Part shown: one piece after another, positions 22,128-34,345 of the stretch
Layout of the letters: each line of letters starts with the position of its first letter
Numbering within the stretch: position 1 is the stretch's first letter
Source of the DNA: Montifringilla adamsi
Lineage: Eukaryota > Chordata > Aves > Passeriformes > Passeridae
DNA length: 64,000 bases
Assembly (NCBI GenBank): GCA_017590115.1
Contig: JAGGNK010012559.1
Span: forward strand, 1,704,686 to 1,768,685
Direction: 5' to 3'
Translations under genes and position numbers: made by a program
Notes under the pieces: model-generated
The model's input: only the letters and a program-made list of their open reading frames with translations
Told to the model about the DNA's origin: nothing
Databases searched by the model: none

Positions 22128-22579
22128 GGGGGAAAGGAAGGAGCCAGACCCTGGCATCAGCAGAGGCACGAGGTCATTTCTGCTCCCTGTGTGGCGTGGG
22201 AGGCAATGGCAGCCCCTTTGGGAATGCTGGTTTCTCCGGGGAGACAGCCTGTGGAGCTCAGGGAGCACTTCTCACACCTAGAGGGACCTGACGCAGCCCA
22301 TGGATGAATTAAATGTCAACCCACGCTGACAACAGGCCAGTGGTTGATCAGAAGTGGGAGCAGAGGGGATGGATGCTCTCCTTTGCACCCCCAGAACTCC
22401 TCCCCCACATCAGGAGTGAGGAGATACCATCACCACCCTCCATTACTGGATGCTCCTCACCTCAGTCTCATTGCTGCCCAGGAGAATCCAGCCCCAGGAC
22501 TGTGTTCAGCTGGCTCAGGTTTGTCCCTGCAGGAAGGGTGGCCAAGCAATGTCCACGTGAACATTGTCCACTCTCCACA
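22128..22579. other. Unique sequence, no supported feature
   Basis: No repeat or exon recognised. Confidence 0.35.
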
Positions 22580-22900
22580 GCTCCTGAAAGGTGCCTGTGC
22601 TCAGCTGGGGCTGGGCTCTTTCTCCAGAACTGACAGAACCAGAGCACACAGCCTCAAGCTGCCCCAAGGGAAATTCAAATTGGATATTAGGAAGAAGATT
22701 TTCACAGAAAGGGTGATAAAGTTCTGGAATGTTCTGCCCAGGAGGTGGTGCAGTCACCATCCCTGGGTGTGTTTAACAAAGCCTGGATGTGGCACTGGGT
22801 GCCAGGGTTGAGTTGAGGTGTTGGGGCTGGGTTGGACTCCATGAGCTTGAAGGTCTCTTCCAACCCAGTGATTCTGGGAATTCTGTGATTCTGTGAAGAT
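22580..22900 (+). mobile_element. CR1 LINE fragment, 3'-terminal 320 bp
   Basis: One of the longer CR1 tails here: TTGGATATTAGGAAGAAGAT, AAGTTCTGGAATGTTCTGCC and TCTCTTCCAACCCAGTGATT, then a GGGAATTCTGTGATTCTGTG tail. These are characteristic blocks of the avian CR1 3' untranslated region. Confidence 0.93.
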
Positions 22901-23285
22901 GAGCTGGAAAAGTCCCAGGACAGGGTTCTGTGCTCAGGAAGAGTGTCCACATGGTCAAAGCAGGGTCACTCCACTCTGCAGTCATGGCAGCCCAGGAGGT
23001 GGAAGAGTGAAATTATTTTGGAAATTATTTTGGCAGGACAAGGAGCCCTGATAACCTGTGAGAAATCCAGCATGCCACCATGGAAGGGTCTCAGCACAAA
23101 GATGAAGCAGCCCCTGAAGTGTTGGGAAATCAGCCCTGCACAGGTACCAGGGCAGGGCAGAGAAACTGCCAGGGCAGCAGGGAAGGGTCCCAGGTCAGAG
23201 CAGGGGTCCCAGGTTAGAAGGTGAAGGTTCCCTGGGACTGAGGGTTTCCTTCCCAGGTGAAGGTCCCAGGATGGAGCAGGGCAGG

Positions 23286-23648
23286 TGTTGCTGACTCTCC
23301 GCGTGTAGTGGAGACACGAGGCTTGACTCCATTTCAGAAGGCTGATTTATTATGTTAAATATTATATTAAAATACTACATTAAAACTACTAAAGAATAGA
23401 GAGATCAAAAAGCTACAACAAGAACAGAACAGAATAGAATAACAAAATCCTGTGACTGCTCACAGCCTTGGCACAGGTGGCTGTGATTGGTCATCAATAG
23501 AAAACAATCCACATGGACCAATCACGGATGCACCTGTTGCATTCCACAGCAGCAGATAGTAATTGTTTACATTTCTCTCCTGAGGCTCCTCAGCTTCTCA
23601 GGAGAGGAAAAATCCCAGCAAAGGATTTTTCATAATATCATGGCTACA
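23286..23648 (-). mobile_element. ERVK-type solo LTR with 6-bp TSD
   Basis: A 363-bp LTR flanked by exact GGCAGG (23280-23285 and 23649-23654). The minus strand starts TGTAGCCATGATATTATG and ends GAGTCAGCAACA. ACATAATAAATCAGCCTTCTG supplies the polyadenylation signal and matches the AGCCTTCTG block of the LTRs at 9785 and 37212. A CCAATCA box lies in the middle on both strands. Confidence 0.92.
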
Positions 23649-23735
23649 GGCAGGGGGCACAGAGAGGCCGCAGGAGGCACACCTTGGTTCCTCCTGCACA
23701 GAAAGCCACCCACCACCCCCTCAGTAGGAAAACCA

Positions 23736-23955
23736 GAGGCACAGAGCAGTGGAATCTCCTGAGCTGGAAGGGACCCACAGGATCATCAGTCCAGCCCCAG
23801 GCCCTGCCCAGACCCCCCAACAACCCCACCCTGGGCATCCCTGGAGCTCTGGCAGCCTCGGGGCCGTGCCCATTCCCTGGGGAGCCTGGGCAGTGCCAGC
23901 ACCCTCTGGGGGAAGAACCTTGCCCTGATCTCCACCCTGAGCTGCCCTGATGGGG
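23736..23955 (-). mobile_element. CR1 LINE fragment
   Basis: Reverse CR1: GAGCTGGAAGGGACCCACAG, CCCAGACCCCCCAACAACCC and GCCAGCACCCTCTGGGGGAA. This copy is uninterrupted where the paralogue at 42908-43640 carries an LTR, so it serves as an empty-site reference. Confidence 0.92.
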
Positions 23956-25611
23956 ACTGTCTGCTTCACCACTGTCAGGACTTCCAACAAAAGCCTGACC
24001 ACCCCCCTCCAGCTCCCAGGCTTTTTCAGATTTCCACCAGCTCTGCTTCCCAGTCTCTCTGCCCTTTTCCCCTTTCTATGTTGGAGTAATGGAATTCCAT
24101 CTCAGTGCATCTAAAACAGCTTTATTCCCACATCATCCCTGCTGTCCTTATTTATTTTCATTTCTTATCAAGAAAATCCCATTTTTCCTGCTGTTGCTGG
24201 AGCCTTTGTGATGATTTCAGCTCAGTCCTGAGCTCTGGTGTCCCACCAGGTTGGTGTGGAGGACTCAGTGCTGATAAAGGGACAAAGGATCTTCCAGAGA
24301 TCTTCTCCTGCTTTCCTGAGCTGTAACCTTCCCTTTCTCCCTGGATGTTTCAGTGACCACATTCCCCTGGGAAGCACAGCAGGAGCAAACACCTCCAAGC
24401 AGGGGCTGGTAGCACTGTCAGATAAATCCCCAGTGCTCAGGGGACTCAGGGAAACCACAGAGGGATTTAGAGAGGGATGGAATTGGGGAGTGAGGCACGG
24501 GGCAAAGGTTTGGTTTTATTGCTGGATCAGCTGATGAACACAGGGGTGGGATCTGAATAAAGGCAGGAGGAGGCCTTAGCAAATCCTCCAGAGGAAAACA
24601 AGGAGAGGCTGGGTGTGAAAAACTCTGGTTTGCCATTTTTCCTTGGCTCAGCCCCTTCACACAGGCAGCAGTGGCTGCTCCCCCTTCTCCAAGGAGCTCA
24701 AAGCTTGGCCCAGACCAGGGCTCAGGCTGAGACAGGGCCAGGAAACACCTGACAGCCTTGTCCTGGGTTTGCCCAGGTCTGTGAGAGTCCCACAGTGCTG
24801 CCCAAGACATCAAATGGTGTTACCCCTCATTTTAGCCCGATGGAGGATCCCAAGTGCAGCCAGGAGAACCTCCCAGCTCCCCCACACTCCCCCTCCGCAG
24901 GGTAACAGCCAAATCCTTGTTTTTCTTTCTGTCTCTTGTTAGAGCTTTCCCTGGCAGCTGCTGGAGTAATTTAATTAAATTGTAATGCTCCTCTCTGGCT
25001 CCTGTCCAAGGGTAGGACCACAGCTTGTCACCTGGAGGGCACAGCTCCCGGGGAGCCGGCACACAGCCCCGGGAACACGCTGCTCCCGGCTCGGGAGGCT
25101 CCTGATGACAGCTCCAGGAGGAGCCCCAGCGTGTGTCAGCAGCCCCAGGGGCAGCCCCTGCTCCCCGGCAGCTCCGAGGGGATGCTGAGCTCTCCCGAGA
25201 TGTGCTGAGCTCCCTCCTGTGTCTGGCTCCAGCCAGGGAGCAGCAAACCCTGTCAGCTCCGGGGAGAGGAGCCAGGACGGTTCTGGGCTGCCTGGGCGAA
25301 CCCAGCAGCATCTGCTGGTACAGGAGGGATGCAAGGAGTGGGGGTTTGATGGTCTCAGCAGGGCTGGATCACAGCCAGAACTGAGCAATAAATCCTGGAG
25401 CAAACCCTTCTTCCCTGTCAGCTGAATGCTCGTTTGCCTTTGGGTCTTCTGCCTTCCTTCCTCTCAGCATCTCCACCCTTCTCCAAAGACAGGGAGAAAT
25501 CCCTGCTCATGTGCTGTCTCCTGGCTGGGACAGTGCCCAGGCCCTGCCAGAGCTCCCACTGGCCCAAAGACAGCCCCCCCTCAATCCCCCAGAGCCTCCC
25601 CAGGGCCTCTC
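23956..25611. other. Unique, partly GC-rich sequence; no supported gene
   Basis: 25020-25290 is GC-rich with several CpGs (CAGCTCCCGGGGAGCCGGCA), which would allow a small CpG-rich regulatory segment. Frames up to 159 codons on the minus strand cover this stretch but lack recognisable domains. Confidence 0.3.
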
Positions 25612-26040
25612 ATGGAACCAGAGCATCAATAACGTTGGAAAACACCTCCAGATCTCCAGCCCAACCCTGGGCCTAACACCCCCATGCCCATTAACCCTGC
25701 CGTGAAGTGCCACATCTGCTGGATTTTTGATCACTCCCAGGGACGGTGACTGCACCACTGCCCTGGGCACCTGTGCCAGGGCTTGATCACCCTTTCAGTG
25801 AAGAAATTCCTAAAATCCACCCTGAACCTCCCTGCCCAGCCTGAGGCCGTTCCCTCTCCTCCTGTCCCTGTTCCCTGGAGCACAGCCCAACCCCCCCGGC
25901 TGTCCCCTCCTGTCAGGAGTTGTGCAGAGCCACAAGGTCCCCCCTGAGCCTCCTTTTCTCCAGGCTGAGCCCCTTCCCAGCTCCTTCAGCCTCTCCTGGG
26001 GCTCCAGACCCTTCCCTGGACATGCCCCAGCCCCTCAATG
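25612..26040 (-). mobile_element. CR1 LINE fragment, about 430 bp
   Basis: Reverse CR1 with CCTTTCAGTGAAGAAATTCC, CCGTTCCCTCTCCTCCTGTC, AGTTGTGCAGAGCCACAAGG and CTCCTTTTCTCCAGGCTGAG. It reaches into the region just upstream of the 3' tail and shows no intact ORF2. Confidence 0.93.
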
Positions 26041-26953
26041 TCTGTGCTGTGGTGAGGGGACTCCCTTCTCCTGCATGGGTCTCTGCACGTCTGGAGCTCT
26101 CCATCACCCCTGCCCACACACCCCTGCGTGCAGCAGTTCCTCCTCTGCCACCAGGAGGTTCCCAGTGCCCTGTCCTGCCCCTGCCCTGTGCCCAGCATCC
26201 CCAGCATCCTCACAGGGAGGCCTGGAACCAGCAGAGGACACTTTCCATTTCTATTCCCTCCTCTCTGCTGCTCCCACTCTTTCTGCCTGCCGCAGAGGCA
26301 CCCTGTGAGCAAACACCAAGGGAAGTCTCAGATCCTTTGGAATGGAAGAATTCTGCTCTGGAAGAGGCAGTGGCACAGGGCACAGGGACAGTGACACAGG
26401 GAGCTGCCCCTCTGCAGCAGGAATAAAATAAACTGGCCTTGGCACCAGTGACTGCTCCGGGCACATCAGCAGCAGCACGGGACAAGCAGGGGTGGCAGAA
26501 GAGACAAGTGGAACAAAACCTCCCTCTGCTGTTCCCCTGTAAGAGTTAAACTCATTGAGAGCTGGTTTCCATGCATTTCTTGGAAAGCACAACTTTTAGG
26601 AGAGTAGAGCTCCTGGAGAAGATCCCAGCCATTATCAGACAGAGACAAACCCATGAGGGACAAAGTCCCATCAGAGCAGGGACAGGATTGTGTCCTGGTG
26701 ACTGCCACAACCACTCTGGGAGGGCTGGGAGAGGGAACAGGGAGCTCACAGGAGCCCTGGGCACAGCTGCACGCCCCAGGCAGCCGAGCCCTGCCAGCCC
26801 CCAGGGCCCCTGTGCTCCAGGCAGAACACAGAAAGCAGGAAAAGCTTGTCTGCAGCACCAGCAACAGAGACAGGGGGAAATGTCAGGATATTTGCACAGC
26901 TCTGGGAGTGATGAGGCTCATAAATCACAGCCCGGCAGTGCAGTCTCACAGCT
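26041..26953. other. Unique sequence, no supported gene
   Basis: No repeat or exon recognised. Frames of 100-168 codons overlap on both strands and start inside the CR1. Confidence 0.35.
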
Positions 26954-26959
26954 GAGGGG

Positions 26960-27299
26960 TGTCACCACTGAGTCAGGAACAAGCAAGTGACACAGACTCT
27001 AGGTCAGAAGGCTAAGAGGCTAGAAGTGCCGAGTTTATTGGAACCCCTTCTTTTACACACTGTTCTGATAGAGGTGGACCTGACTGATGATTTAATCAAC
27101 ACATTTCACATGATTGGTTAATTAAGAAGACAGCCTTTGAAGTAAACATCCTATGAGAAAAACAACTTGTTGAAAACACTCTCTGCAGATAGTTTACCAT
27201 TTGTTTACTATTCTTTCTCTCTGCCTCCCTAAAACTTCCCAGACCAATTAATGGGAAAGCTTTTCTGGCTTTCTCTCTGAGCAGACTGTCATCTCCACA
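26960..27299 (-). mobile_element. ERVK-type solo LTR with 6-bp TSD
   Basis: A 340-bp LTR flanked by exact GAGGGG (26954-26959 and 27300-27305). The minus strand starts TGTGGAGATGACAG and ends ACTCAGTGGTGACA. It carries GTGTGTAAAAGAAG as a TATA-like region and TTCCAATAAACTCGG as polyadenylation signal. Internal ATTAACCAATCA and AGGTCCACCT blocks relate it to the LTR at 37212. Confidence 0.92.
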
Positions 27300-27305
27300 G
27301 AGGGG

Positions 27306-28554
27306 CTCCTGCTCCAGCCCCTCACAGAGGAGAGCTCCCGAAGGAAAAGCAGAGCTCCACGTGAGCTTGGGTGAAATCCTGATGCCAGGAGCGAGCCAGG
27401 ATGGCTGAAGGAGGGCTGGCTCTGCTAAAGGAGTGTCCACGAGCACAGCTGAGGGTGGGTGGGTGTGCAAGGGGGAGTGGAGGAAGGAGTGAAGGTTTCT
27501 GTGGTGGGGAGGGCACTTTAGGGAGGTTGGTTCTTCCCCAGCTCTCAAAGAGCTCTTTCCAAAAAGCACCTTGCTACCAAAGGACACCATTCCCAGGGAA
27601 AAATGTTCCAGCAGCTTCTTTTTAAGTGCTCCAAGGGAACATCTGGGAAAACTCCTCAGCACTCTGCTCCTGGAGTTATCCCTGCTTTTTATTCCATGGC
27701 ACTTTTAATCTGCTGAGGAGGAGGAAGGGCAGAGGACACCCTGCGCTGGGCTGGGATCCCAGGGAGGGATCCTTCCCACCCCTGTCGTCCCAGCCCTCCA
27801 GCTCTTTGTCCCAGCCCTCTTGGGGACAGCCAGGACAGGGACACCCCTGAGGAAGGGACCAGAGGGTGTCCCTGTCCTGGCTGTGTGGTCTGGGATGGAC
27901 CAGCAGGGACCACATAGAGACCATCCCAGGCCACAGGGATGTCCCTGTGTGGTCTGGGATGGACCAGCAGCACAGGTAATGGTAACAGACTTAACACACT
28001 GGTTTTGCCAAGGACTGGAAAATCCTGGGCTGGGTGAAAGGATCCATCAGAGCCTAACCCCATTCCAAGGCACAGAGACACCTCATTTTAACAAAAATCT
28101 CACCCTTTTAGATGTCATCACAGGATTTCTGCCAGTTTCTGCACAGCTCTCCTGCATTCATGCTGGTGGGCAGTGCCCCAGGACATGGGTGAAGCCAATC
28201 ACCAGAAGAAATCCTAGGGAAATCACTTTCTATGTAAATAACTCAATAAGAATTTCTGTCTTCTTCAAAATTCAGTTCTTACAAGGCAGAAGAGCAGAAA
28301 GTCTGGCCTAGAGTGGATATCAGGGTGTGGGTGGATTTCCTTGCAGGGGATTGTGCTGACTGTCCTGGATAGTTTGACACCTACTCAAATCCTGCCTGTG
28401 AGAGCAAATCAATTAGAGAGAAAGACTCGTTTTGAAAAATCTTGGGTTGAAATTCAGTGTCACCAAGGTGGGATCCTCTTCCCAACTCTATGTGGCCTGA
28501 AAAGAAAGGCAAGGAGTAGAACATGGAGAAGATATCCCAGGAAGATTTGAGGTT
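27306..28554. other. Unique sequence, no supported gene
   Basis: A short local direct repeat (CCCTGTGTGGTCTGGGATGG and close variants) occurs at about 27882 and 27944. No other feature. Confidence 0.35.
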
Positions 28555-28682
28555 TTATTGGATGGATGGGAAATGGAGGGATGGATGATGGATGATGGAT
28601 GATGCATGGATGGATGGGGGATGGATGGATGATGGATGGAATCATGGGTGGATGGATAGACAGATGGATGGATGGATGGATT
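28555..28682. repeat. (GGAT)n / GGATGATG microsatellite
   Basis: GGATGGATGATGGATGAT units and simple GGAT units, about 125 bp with interruptions. Confidence 0.95.
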
Positions 28683-28689
28683 CCTGCCT

Positions 28690-31125
28690 GTGTAGAGGGA
28701 GTAGAGTGGGGCCCACTGCCTGCCACATTCATTCTGAGTCCCATTCTCAGGCTTCTCCTATCTCTAAGGAAACTCTTTGGGTTTATTTATATCCCTGCCA
28801 AGATGTAAAAACAACAGCCTGCTCAGTTATCTTCCCCTGTTATCTTTATTGTTTGCACAGTGCAGATTTCCCTTGGTGCACAGAGCAGGGGTTTTATTCT
28901 CCCTGGAAAACAGCCTGGACTTGGGGAAGGGAGCACACCAGGCACTGGAATGCTCTTCTGGAGCTTGTTAACCTCCAGCTCCCCTGCTCTGCCCTGGTGA
29001 CCTTCCTGCCATCGCTGGGGACCCCCATTAACTGTGAACCTGGGCAATTCTTCATGGATCTGCTCGGGACTTGCTTTGAAGTCAGATTTCCCATTCCACT
29101 GGCAGGGATCTCTTTGGGTCTGAGTTAAAAAGAAAACAAAAACACAGGAAAATGTCCCCCACAGGATAAATGAAATTCTCCATTTTGATATAATCTGGAT
29201 GTTTGGGTGCTGCTGCAATTCTGGGCTTCCTCATGAAAGGAAATTCCAGCAGCTCTGGAGTGGAGCCCTCTGACCTCACCCAGATATTTTGGTTCGATCT
29301 TTTTATCCAATGCTGAAATTTGCCAAAAGCAATTCCCTGGAGAAGAAGTTCTGCTTTGATGTGTAGACAGTTTCCAGAAGAGATATTCTCCATTCCCAAA
29401 CATTCCCCAGCCCTAATCGTAGTGTTTCACAGGATGTTTTCACTGAAGCCCAATTTTCCAGGCAGCAGATGTGTCACTAACTTGGAGATAACCTGGATGG
29501 ATGATCCCAGAAAGGCAAAAATTACTCATGCACAACACATTTGGAGAGGATCAGATGCTTGGTTAAAAATCCAGGCACCAGGACAAGGTCCAGGAGAATC
29601 AGGCCTCGTACCAGGCTCTAAAAAAGGCAAAAAATCCCTGAGAAGATGGGAATGTCAGTTGTTCAGCAGGTTCATTTTGTAATCCATGGGAAATCAGGGG
29701 ATAATCTCATGGGGAATCTCATCCCAGGGGCTGGTCCAGGAGCTCTCCAGTGTAGCCTCAAGGTGTCTTCTCCTCCTACTGACACATGCACAATGTTTGA
29801 TTTGATTTTAGCAGAAACAGCTCCAGCACTGGCTCACTGACATCCAGAAATTCCCTGTTCCTCCTGATGTCTCATTCCTCCCACTGTGAGGCTCTCTTTG
29901 TGTGTGCAGTGAAAATCCAGAGCCAAACAGCCAATTCCCATGGGCATCACCATATTTTCTCTTCCAGGGATGCCTCATCAGAGGATCTCAGAACATTTCC
30001 AACCATTCCTTAAAAAACCAATGACCTGCCTTGGCAAACAGGTAGAGTTATCTCTTGTCAGAGAAGTCAAGGACAGGGACATCAGCTGGTTTGCCAGAGG
30101 CTGTAAAAATCTTTGTCCTTGCATGCCCCTGTGCTCTGCAGGCGATATCTGGCACAGGGTTTTGGAGAATTGTGCAGGTGCAGTAACTGACACTCAAATA
30201 AAAACCAAGCCCTGTGGTGTTTGGTTGGTCTTCCAGCATTTCTGGAAGCTCTTCTGCTGCCTCATGCTCTGGGGAGAGCATGGTGAGATGTAAAAACCAG
30301 CTGGGAGCTTTTCCTCAGCCTCAGCAGCAAGAAGGGGAGTGCCCCACTACAGGGAGGGAGGGATGAGTTTGTTCTCATGTTCTCTCTCACTGAGGTGGCA
30401 TTGCCTTGGAGAAGCACAGACTGAGCTGCACTCAGAGTCTGCCTCTTCCTTCCTCCACACCAATGTCTGCTCTGAACACAACACCAAGTGATGGACATAA
30501 ATACCAGGGGATAATTAACATTTCCTTTCTCTTCCAAGCTTGGGAGCTGTAGATGATCCTTTCAAGTTGCTCTGCCTTTCCTGTTCTGGTCATCAATGCC
30601 CTGCTGGGCTTGGCATTGTTCTCCTCAATAACTCATCTCAAATATTCTTGGTGCTGCTTAAGATTGATGATGTTTTCTCCTTTCCTTTCTCTTTATATTG
30701 TCACTTAACTGCTCCGACTCACAGAGCTGTTAATCTTTCACACACATGCTTACGTTAAGCTGCTTAAGAGCACTGCAAACACTTTATCCTCATAAAGATT
30801 GAACTGCCCTGATATGAAACTTGTAGCCCCGGAATAGAACAAAATTTACGTACGCAAATAAAAGCTGAAGGTCAGGGACAGACAGAGAGGCTGTAAATAT
30901 TCCGGGGCCCAGATTCCAGAGGATTTCGAGAGAGGGGATGGGTTGGTTTGCTCCCAGCTGGTTCTGTGCCCTGAGTCAGCAGAAGGTGCAAGGAAATAGC
31001 CACAAAGCTCGTGGCCCAGAGAGGTCAGCTCTAGACCTCTGGGACTCATCCCATCCCAGCCTGGTGGGGCCATGCTCTGGGTTAGAGAGGCTCAGGACAA
31101 TTCCTGAAGCTTTTTCTCCCTGGGA
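28690..31125. other. Unique sequence, no supported feature
   Basis: About 2.4 kb with no recognised transposon, RNA or exon. The CR1-poor, moderately AT-rich character differs from the flanks. Confidence 0.35.
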
Positions 31126-31243
31126 TGAAAATTTAAAATTAAAATAAATATTGAAAATTAAAAATGAAAATAAATCTTGAAAATTAAAATTAAAATTAAA
31201 ATTAAAATTAAAATTAAAATTAAAATTAAAATTAAAATTAAAT
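31126..31243. repeat. (AAAATT)n microsatellite
   Basis: A degenerate first half (AAATTGAAAATTAAAAATG variants) is followed by an almost perfect run of ATTAAA hexanucleotides from about 31180. Confidence 0.95.
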
Positions 31244-32033
31244 ACAATCTTTCCTGATAAAAGTACCAAGGTGAAAACCCTGGGGTGAGCAGGAGGCTTG
31301 ACTAAGCCATTGGCTTTGCCCCTTGGTGGGCACCAGACAGAGCCAGGGCTGCACCACAAATCCTGCCTGGGCTGCAGCTCCTCCCTGCAGGGCAGGAGGA
31401 AAGAGGCACCCATGGCCTTGGCTGCAGAAGTGTGTCAGAGGTGGCTCTGCTGGGAGGTGAAGTTTTGGGTCCCCTTGGCCATTTCTTCTCCTGGGGATTT
31501 GGGCAGGAGCACCACTTTGATAGCTTTGGTCTCTTTGGTGACTCAGGAACTGCAGAGATGCTCCCTGCTCACCCTGTCCTGCCCCAGGGGAGGCTCCTGG
31601 CCAGTCCCCTGGCCCTCCCTGGCTGCTCCCCCGGCTCAGGGCTGGCACCTGGGGAGGGGTGACCAGCCACAGGAGCCTGAGAACAGCAGGGACAGGACCA
31701 GTAAAAGCTTTCCAGAACTTTCTCTCAGCCTCCTTGGAGTCACCAAGGCTTTGCAGGTGCCAGCATGGGCCCAGTGAGCCCAGTTTGGGGCTCAGTTTTG
31801 GGGAGAAGGATGCAGGATTGCTCAGGGTGTAAGGGCAGCTCCATCCCAGAGCTGATAATGGAATATTGGCACAGTAAACTTTAAACGGTGTCATAGGAAA
31901 GGTTTATGGCTGAGATGGGCCCAGCACATTCCCCAGCACAAGGCACATTAATTACTGAAGTGCTTTATTAAAGGTTTCACTTAATTGACTTCATTAACTA
32001 GACCTGGTGCATTTGTTCAGATTTTCTCATGGT
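31244..32033. other. Unique sequence; AT-rich end may be conserved noncoding
   Basis: 31860-32010 contains ACATTAATTACTGAAGTGC and CTTAATTGACTTCATTAAC, homeodomain-like cores without repeat structure. The rest is unique GC-rich sequence without a supported exon. Confidence 0.3.
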
Positions 32034-32245
32034 CTTCTAGAACCCCAGAGTGCTGGGGGTTGGAAGGGACCTTAGAGATTCTGTAAATCCAACTCCTCTG
32101 TGCTGGGTTCCACTGTCCCAGGGTGCTCCAAGCCCTGTCTGCCCTGCCTTGGACACTCCCAGGGATGGGAGGGGACAGCCCCAGGCAGCCACAGCTTCCC
32201 TGGATAACCTTTAAAAATGTTCCTCCTGGAGCACAGGAGGTGGCC
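32034..32245 (-). mobile_element. CR1 LINE fragment
   Basis: Reverse CR1: GGGGGTTGGAAGGGACCTTA, GTCCCAGGGTGCTCCAAGCC and AGCCACAGCTTCCCTGGATA. Confidence 0.88.
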
Positions 32246-33960
32246 AGCACAGGCAGCTGCTTCCAGGCCTATTTCCAATGGCTAAAGCCAAGACAAGATG
32301 TATTTATTCCTGCTCTGTTTTTGAAAGGTGTTTCTCTCTGAGGACAGTTTGGAATTGCTCCTGGCTCCATGCCTGGCAGCAGGGGTTTGCCCTCTGTTCC
32401 CTGTGCTGCTCCAGAGCAGCAGCACAAACCCCAGGCAGCCTTTTGATGCCAGGATTAGGGATAGGCCGGACTCACCCTTGGGACAGGATTTAACCCCTTG
32501 CATGGCTGGGACAGCTCAGGATGCCTTAGGGGCTGCAGGAGCAGGGGCTCTGTGCCCAAAGACAAGCCCTGTCAGAGTGAAAGGCTCTGGGACCTTTCCC
32601 AGTTGTGGTTTCATTAATGGAAGTGATTTCTCTGTGCTGGGCTGCTCTGCTGTGGGGAACCATCCCATCTGGTCCTTGTCACCATGCCCCAAAGTTCAAG
32701 GTCCCCAGTGCTGCACCCCTGGGTCATTCTGGCCCTGACTGCACTGGCTGCCCAGTCCTGCTGACATTTATTTCTCAATTCCAGCTGTGCAAAGCTGAAG
32801 AGGAAAAGAAGAATAATATGAAGAGTAGTTCTGAGCAGGTGACACATCCCAGTGAAGGATTTGGGTGCAGGGCACCTTCAGCAAGTGTGGCATCCCCTGA
32901 CCTGTGCAGGGCTGTGCAGCACAGGATGGACAAATCCAGTGGATCCCCCAGTCCTTTTCCTTGACTTGCAGCTCCCTGCCAAAACTTGATCCCATTTCTA
33001 GGAAAGCCCTGGTGTAAACAGGAACAAAGCCACTGAATCCCTCTTTTCCTCTCCAATATTTCCTCTCAGCTCTCTCCAGCAGCGATTCCTCTCTCCTCTT
33101 TTCCCTTCCTGCTGGGAAAGCGCTGTCAGTGAATCCTGCCTGCCTCGGGAGCTGCAGTGAAAGGGTTAACCTTTCCCAGAGCTTGTGGTGGGGATGCAAT
33201 TTATAATTGTGTTTTCCAGGAGAGCCATAAACTTGTCTGCTATCAGTTCTGTGGCTGAGGCGGCAGCTCATCAAGAGTTGCATCAGGGATGAGGTATAAT
33301 TCAACCAATTATAACTGGCAGGTTATGCTGCACTTGTAAAGTGCGGATTTTAGAGCCTGCAATTGCTGATAAACAGGGCTGCAGGCAGAGCACAGCAAAA
33401 TCTGCTTCGGGGAAAGGAGAATTGTATCCTTTAACCCTTTCCTCCCAGGACATTCAGGTGTTGCTGCCAGGGATGCTCTGCAGGTGTCGTGGGGAGGGTG
33501 GGCACCTGTGGAGGGGCTGCTCCAGGGGAGGCAGAGGGTTTGGGCTGGAGTGCTTGGGGTTGGGAAAATCCATCTGCAAAAGAGGAACCTTCCTGTCCTC
33601 GGGTCTGCAGCCTCTGTGCAGCACAGAGGAGCCCTTGGGGAGCTGTGTCCTCTCCTCCTGGTGCCAAAGCTTTGTCTTCTCATCCTCCATTTAGATCCAA
33701 AATTCAGTGAACTCAGCAGAAATCAGTGTAATCTCACTATTGGATATTTGTCCTTTAGTCTGGGTGCAGCTCCTTTGAAATTACATGGAATTCCATCACG
33801 GAGGTGGGAACAGGCAAACTTGAGCCAAACTTCCATAAATGCTGGGAGGGACAGCAAACATTGCCTGGACTACAAAATAAATCCCTTTCCCCGCTGCTGC
33901 AGAGGCTCGAGCTCCCCAAAGCCACTGTTTGGCCACTGAAGCTCCTCAGAGCCACCGTGG
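32246..33960. other. Unique sequence, no supported gene
   Basis: No transposon recognised. 33170-33350 and 33690-33800 are AT-richer and complex. Minus-strand frames up to 178 codons lack a domain. Confidence 0.35.
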
Positions 33961-33965
33961 GAAAC

Positions 33966-34008
33966 AGGAGGAGGAGGAGGAGGAGGAGGAGGAGGAGGCG
34001 GCAGCAGC
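33966..34008. repeat. (GGA)n microsatellite
   Basis: About ten GGA units followed by GCGGCAGCAGCAGC. On the minus strand this gives poly-leucine. Confidence 0.95.
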
Positions 34009-34089
34009 AGCTGAGCCGGGCACCACAGGCAGTGAACTGTGCGCAGTTTAGGGGGTGAAGCCCCTCTGTGAAGGAAAGGGTTAAGCAGA

Positions 34090-34345
34090 TCCGGCTCCTG
34101 TTACCGTCAGCCCCAAATGCGTGACCCCAACAGCTGTGGGACATCCTTGCCCTGCAGCCGCAGGGACATTTGGGGTCAGGGCCACTAGAGGGCAAGCTGG
34201 CATTGCCACAACGCCGGGCAGGCAGCGCCGCAGCCCTGCCAGCCCCTCGCGGGTCCCGCGGTGCTGCCGGGGCAGCAGCCGGCTCAGAGGCTCGGGAGGG
34301 CGGCAGGAATCTGCCCCTCTGGAATTTTCCAGGCTGCCGTGAGCC
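34090..34345. promoter_or_regulatory. Short CpG-rich segment
   Basis: CpG-rich for this window (AACGCCGGGCAGGCAGCGCC, CCTCGCGGGTCCCGCGGTGC). It includes the CTCF-like motif at 34182. It could be a small promoter or insulator segment. No first exon is visible. Confidence 0.35.
34182..34194 (+). promoter_or_regulatory. CTCF-like motif
   Basis: CCACTAGAGGGCA matches the vertebrate CTCF core (CCASYAGRKGGCA) at all 13 positions. Occupancy cannot be judged from sequence. Confidence 0.5.

Noticed and set aside
21705..22132. An exact 5-bp TSD for the LTR at 21710-22127
   Set aside because: Flanks TCGGG and GGGGG do not match exactly, and shifting the ends by one or two bases did not help.
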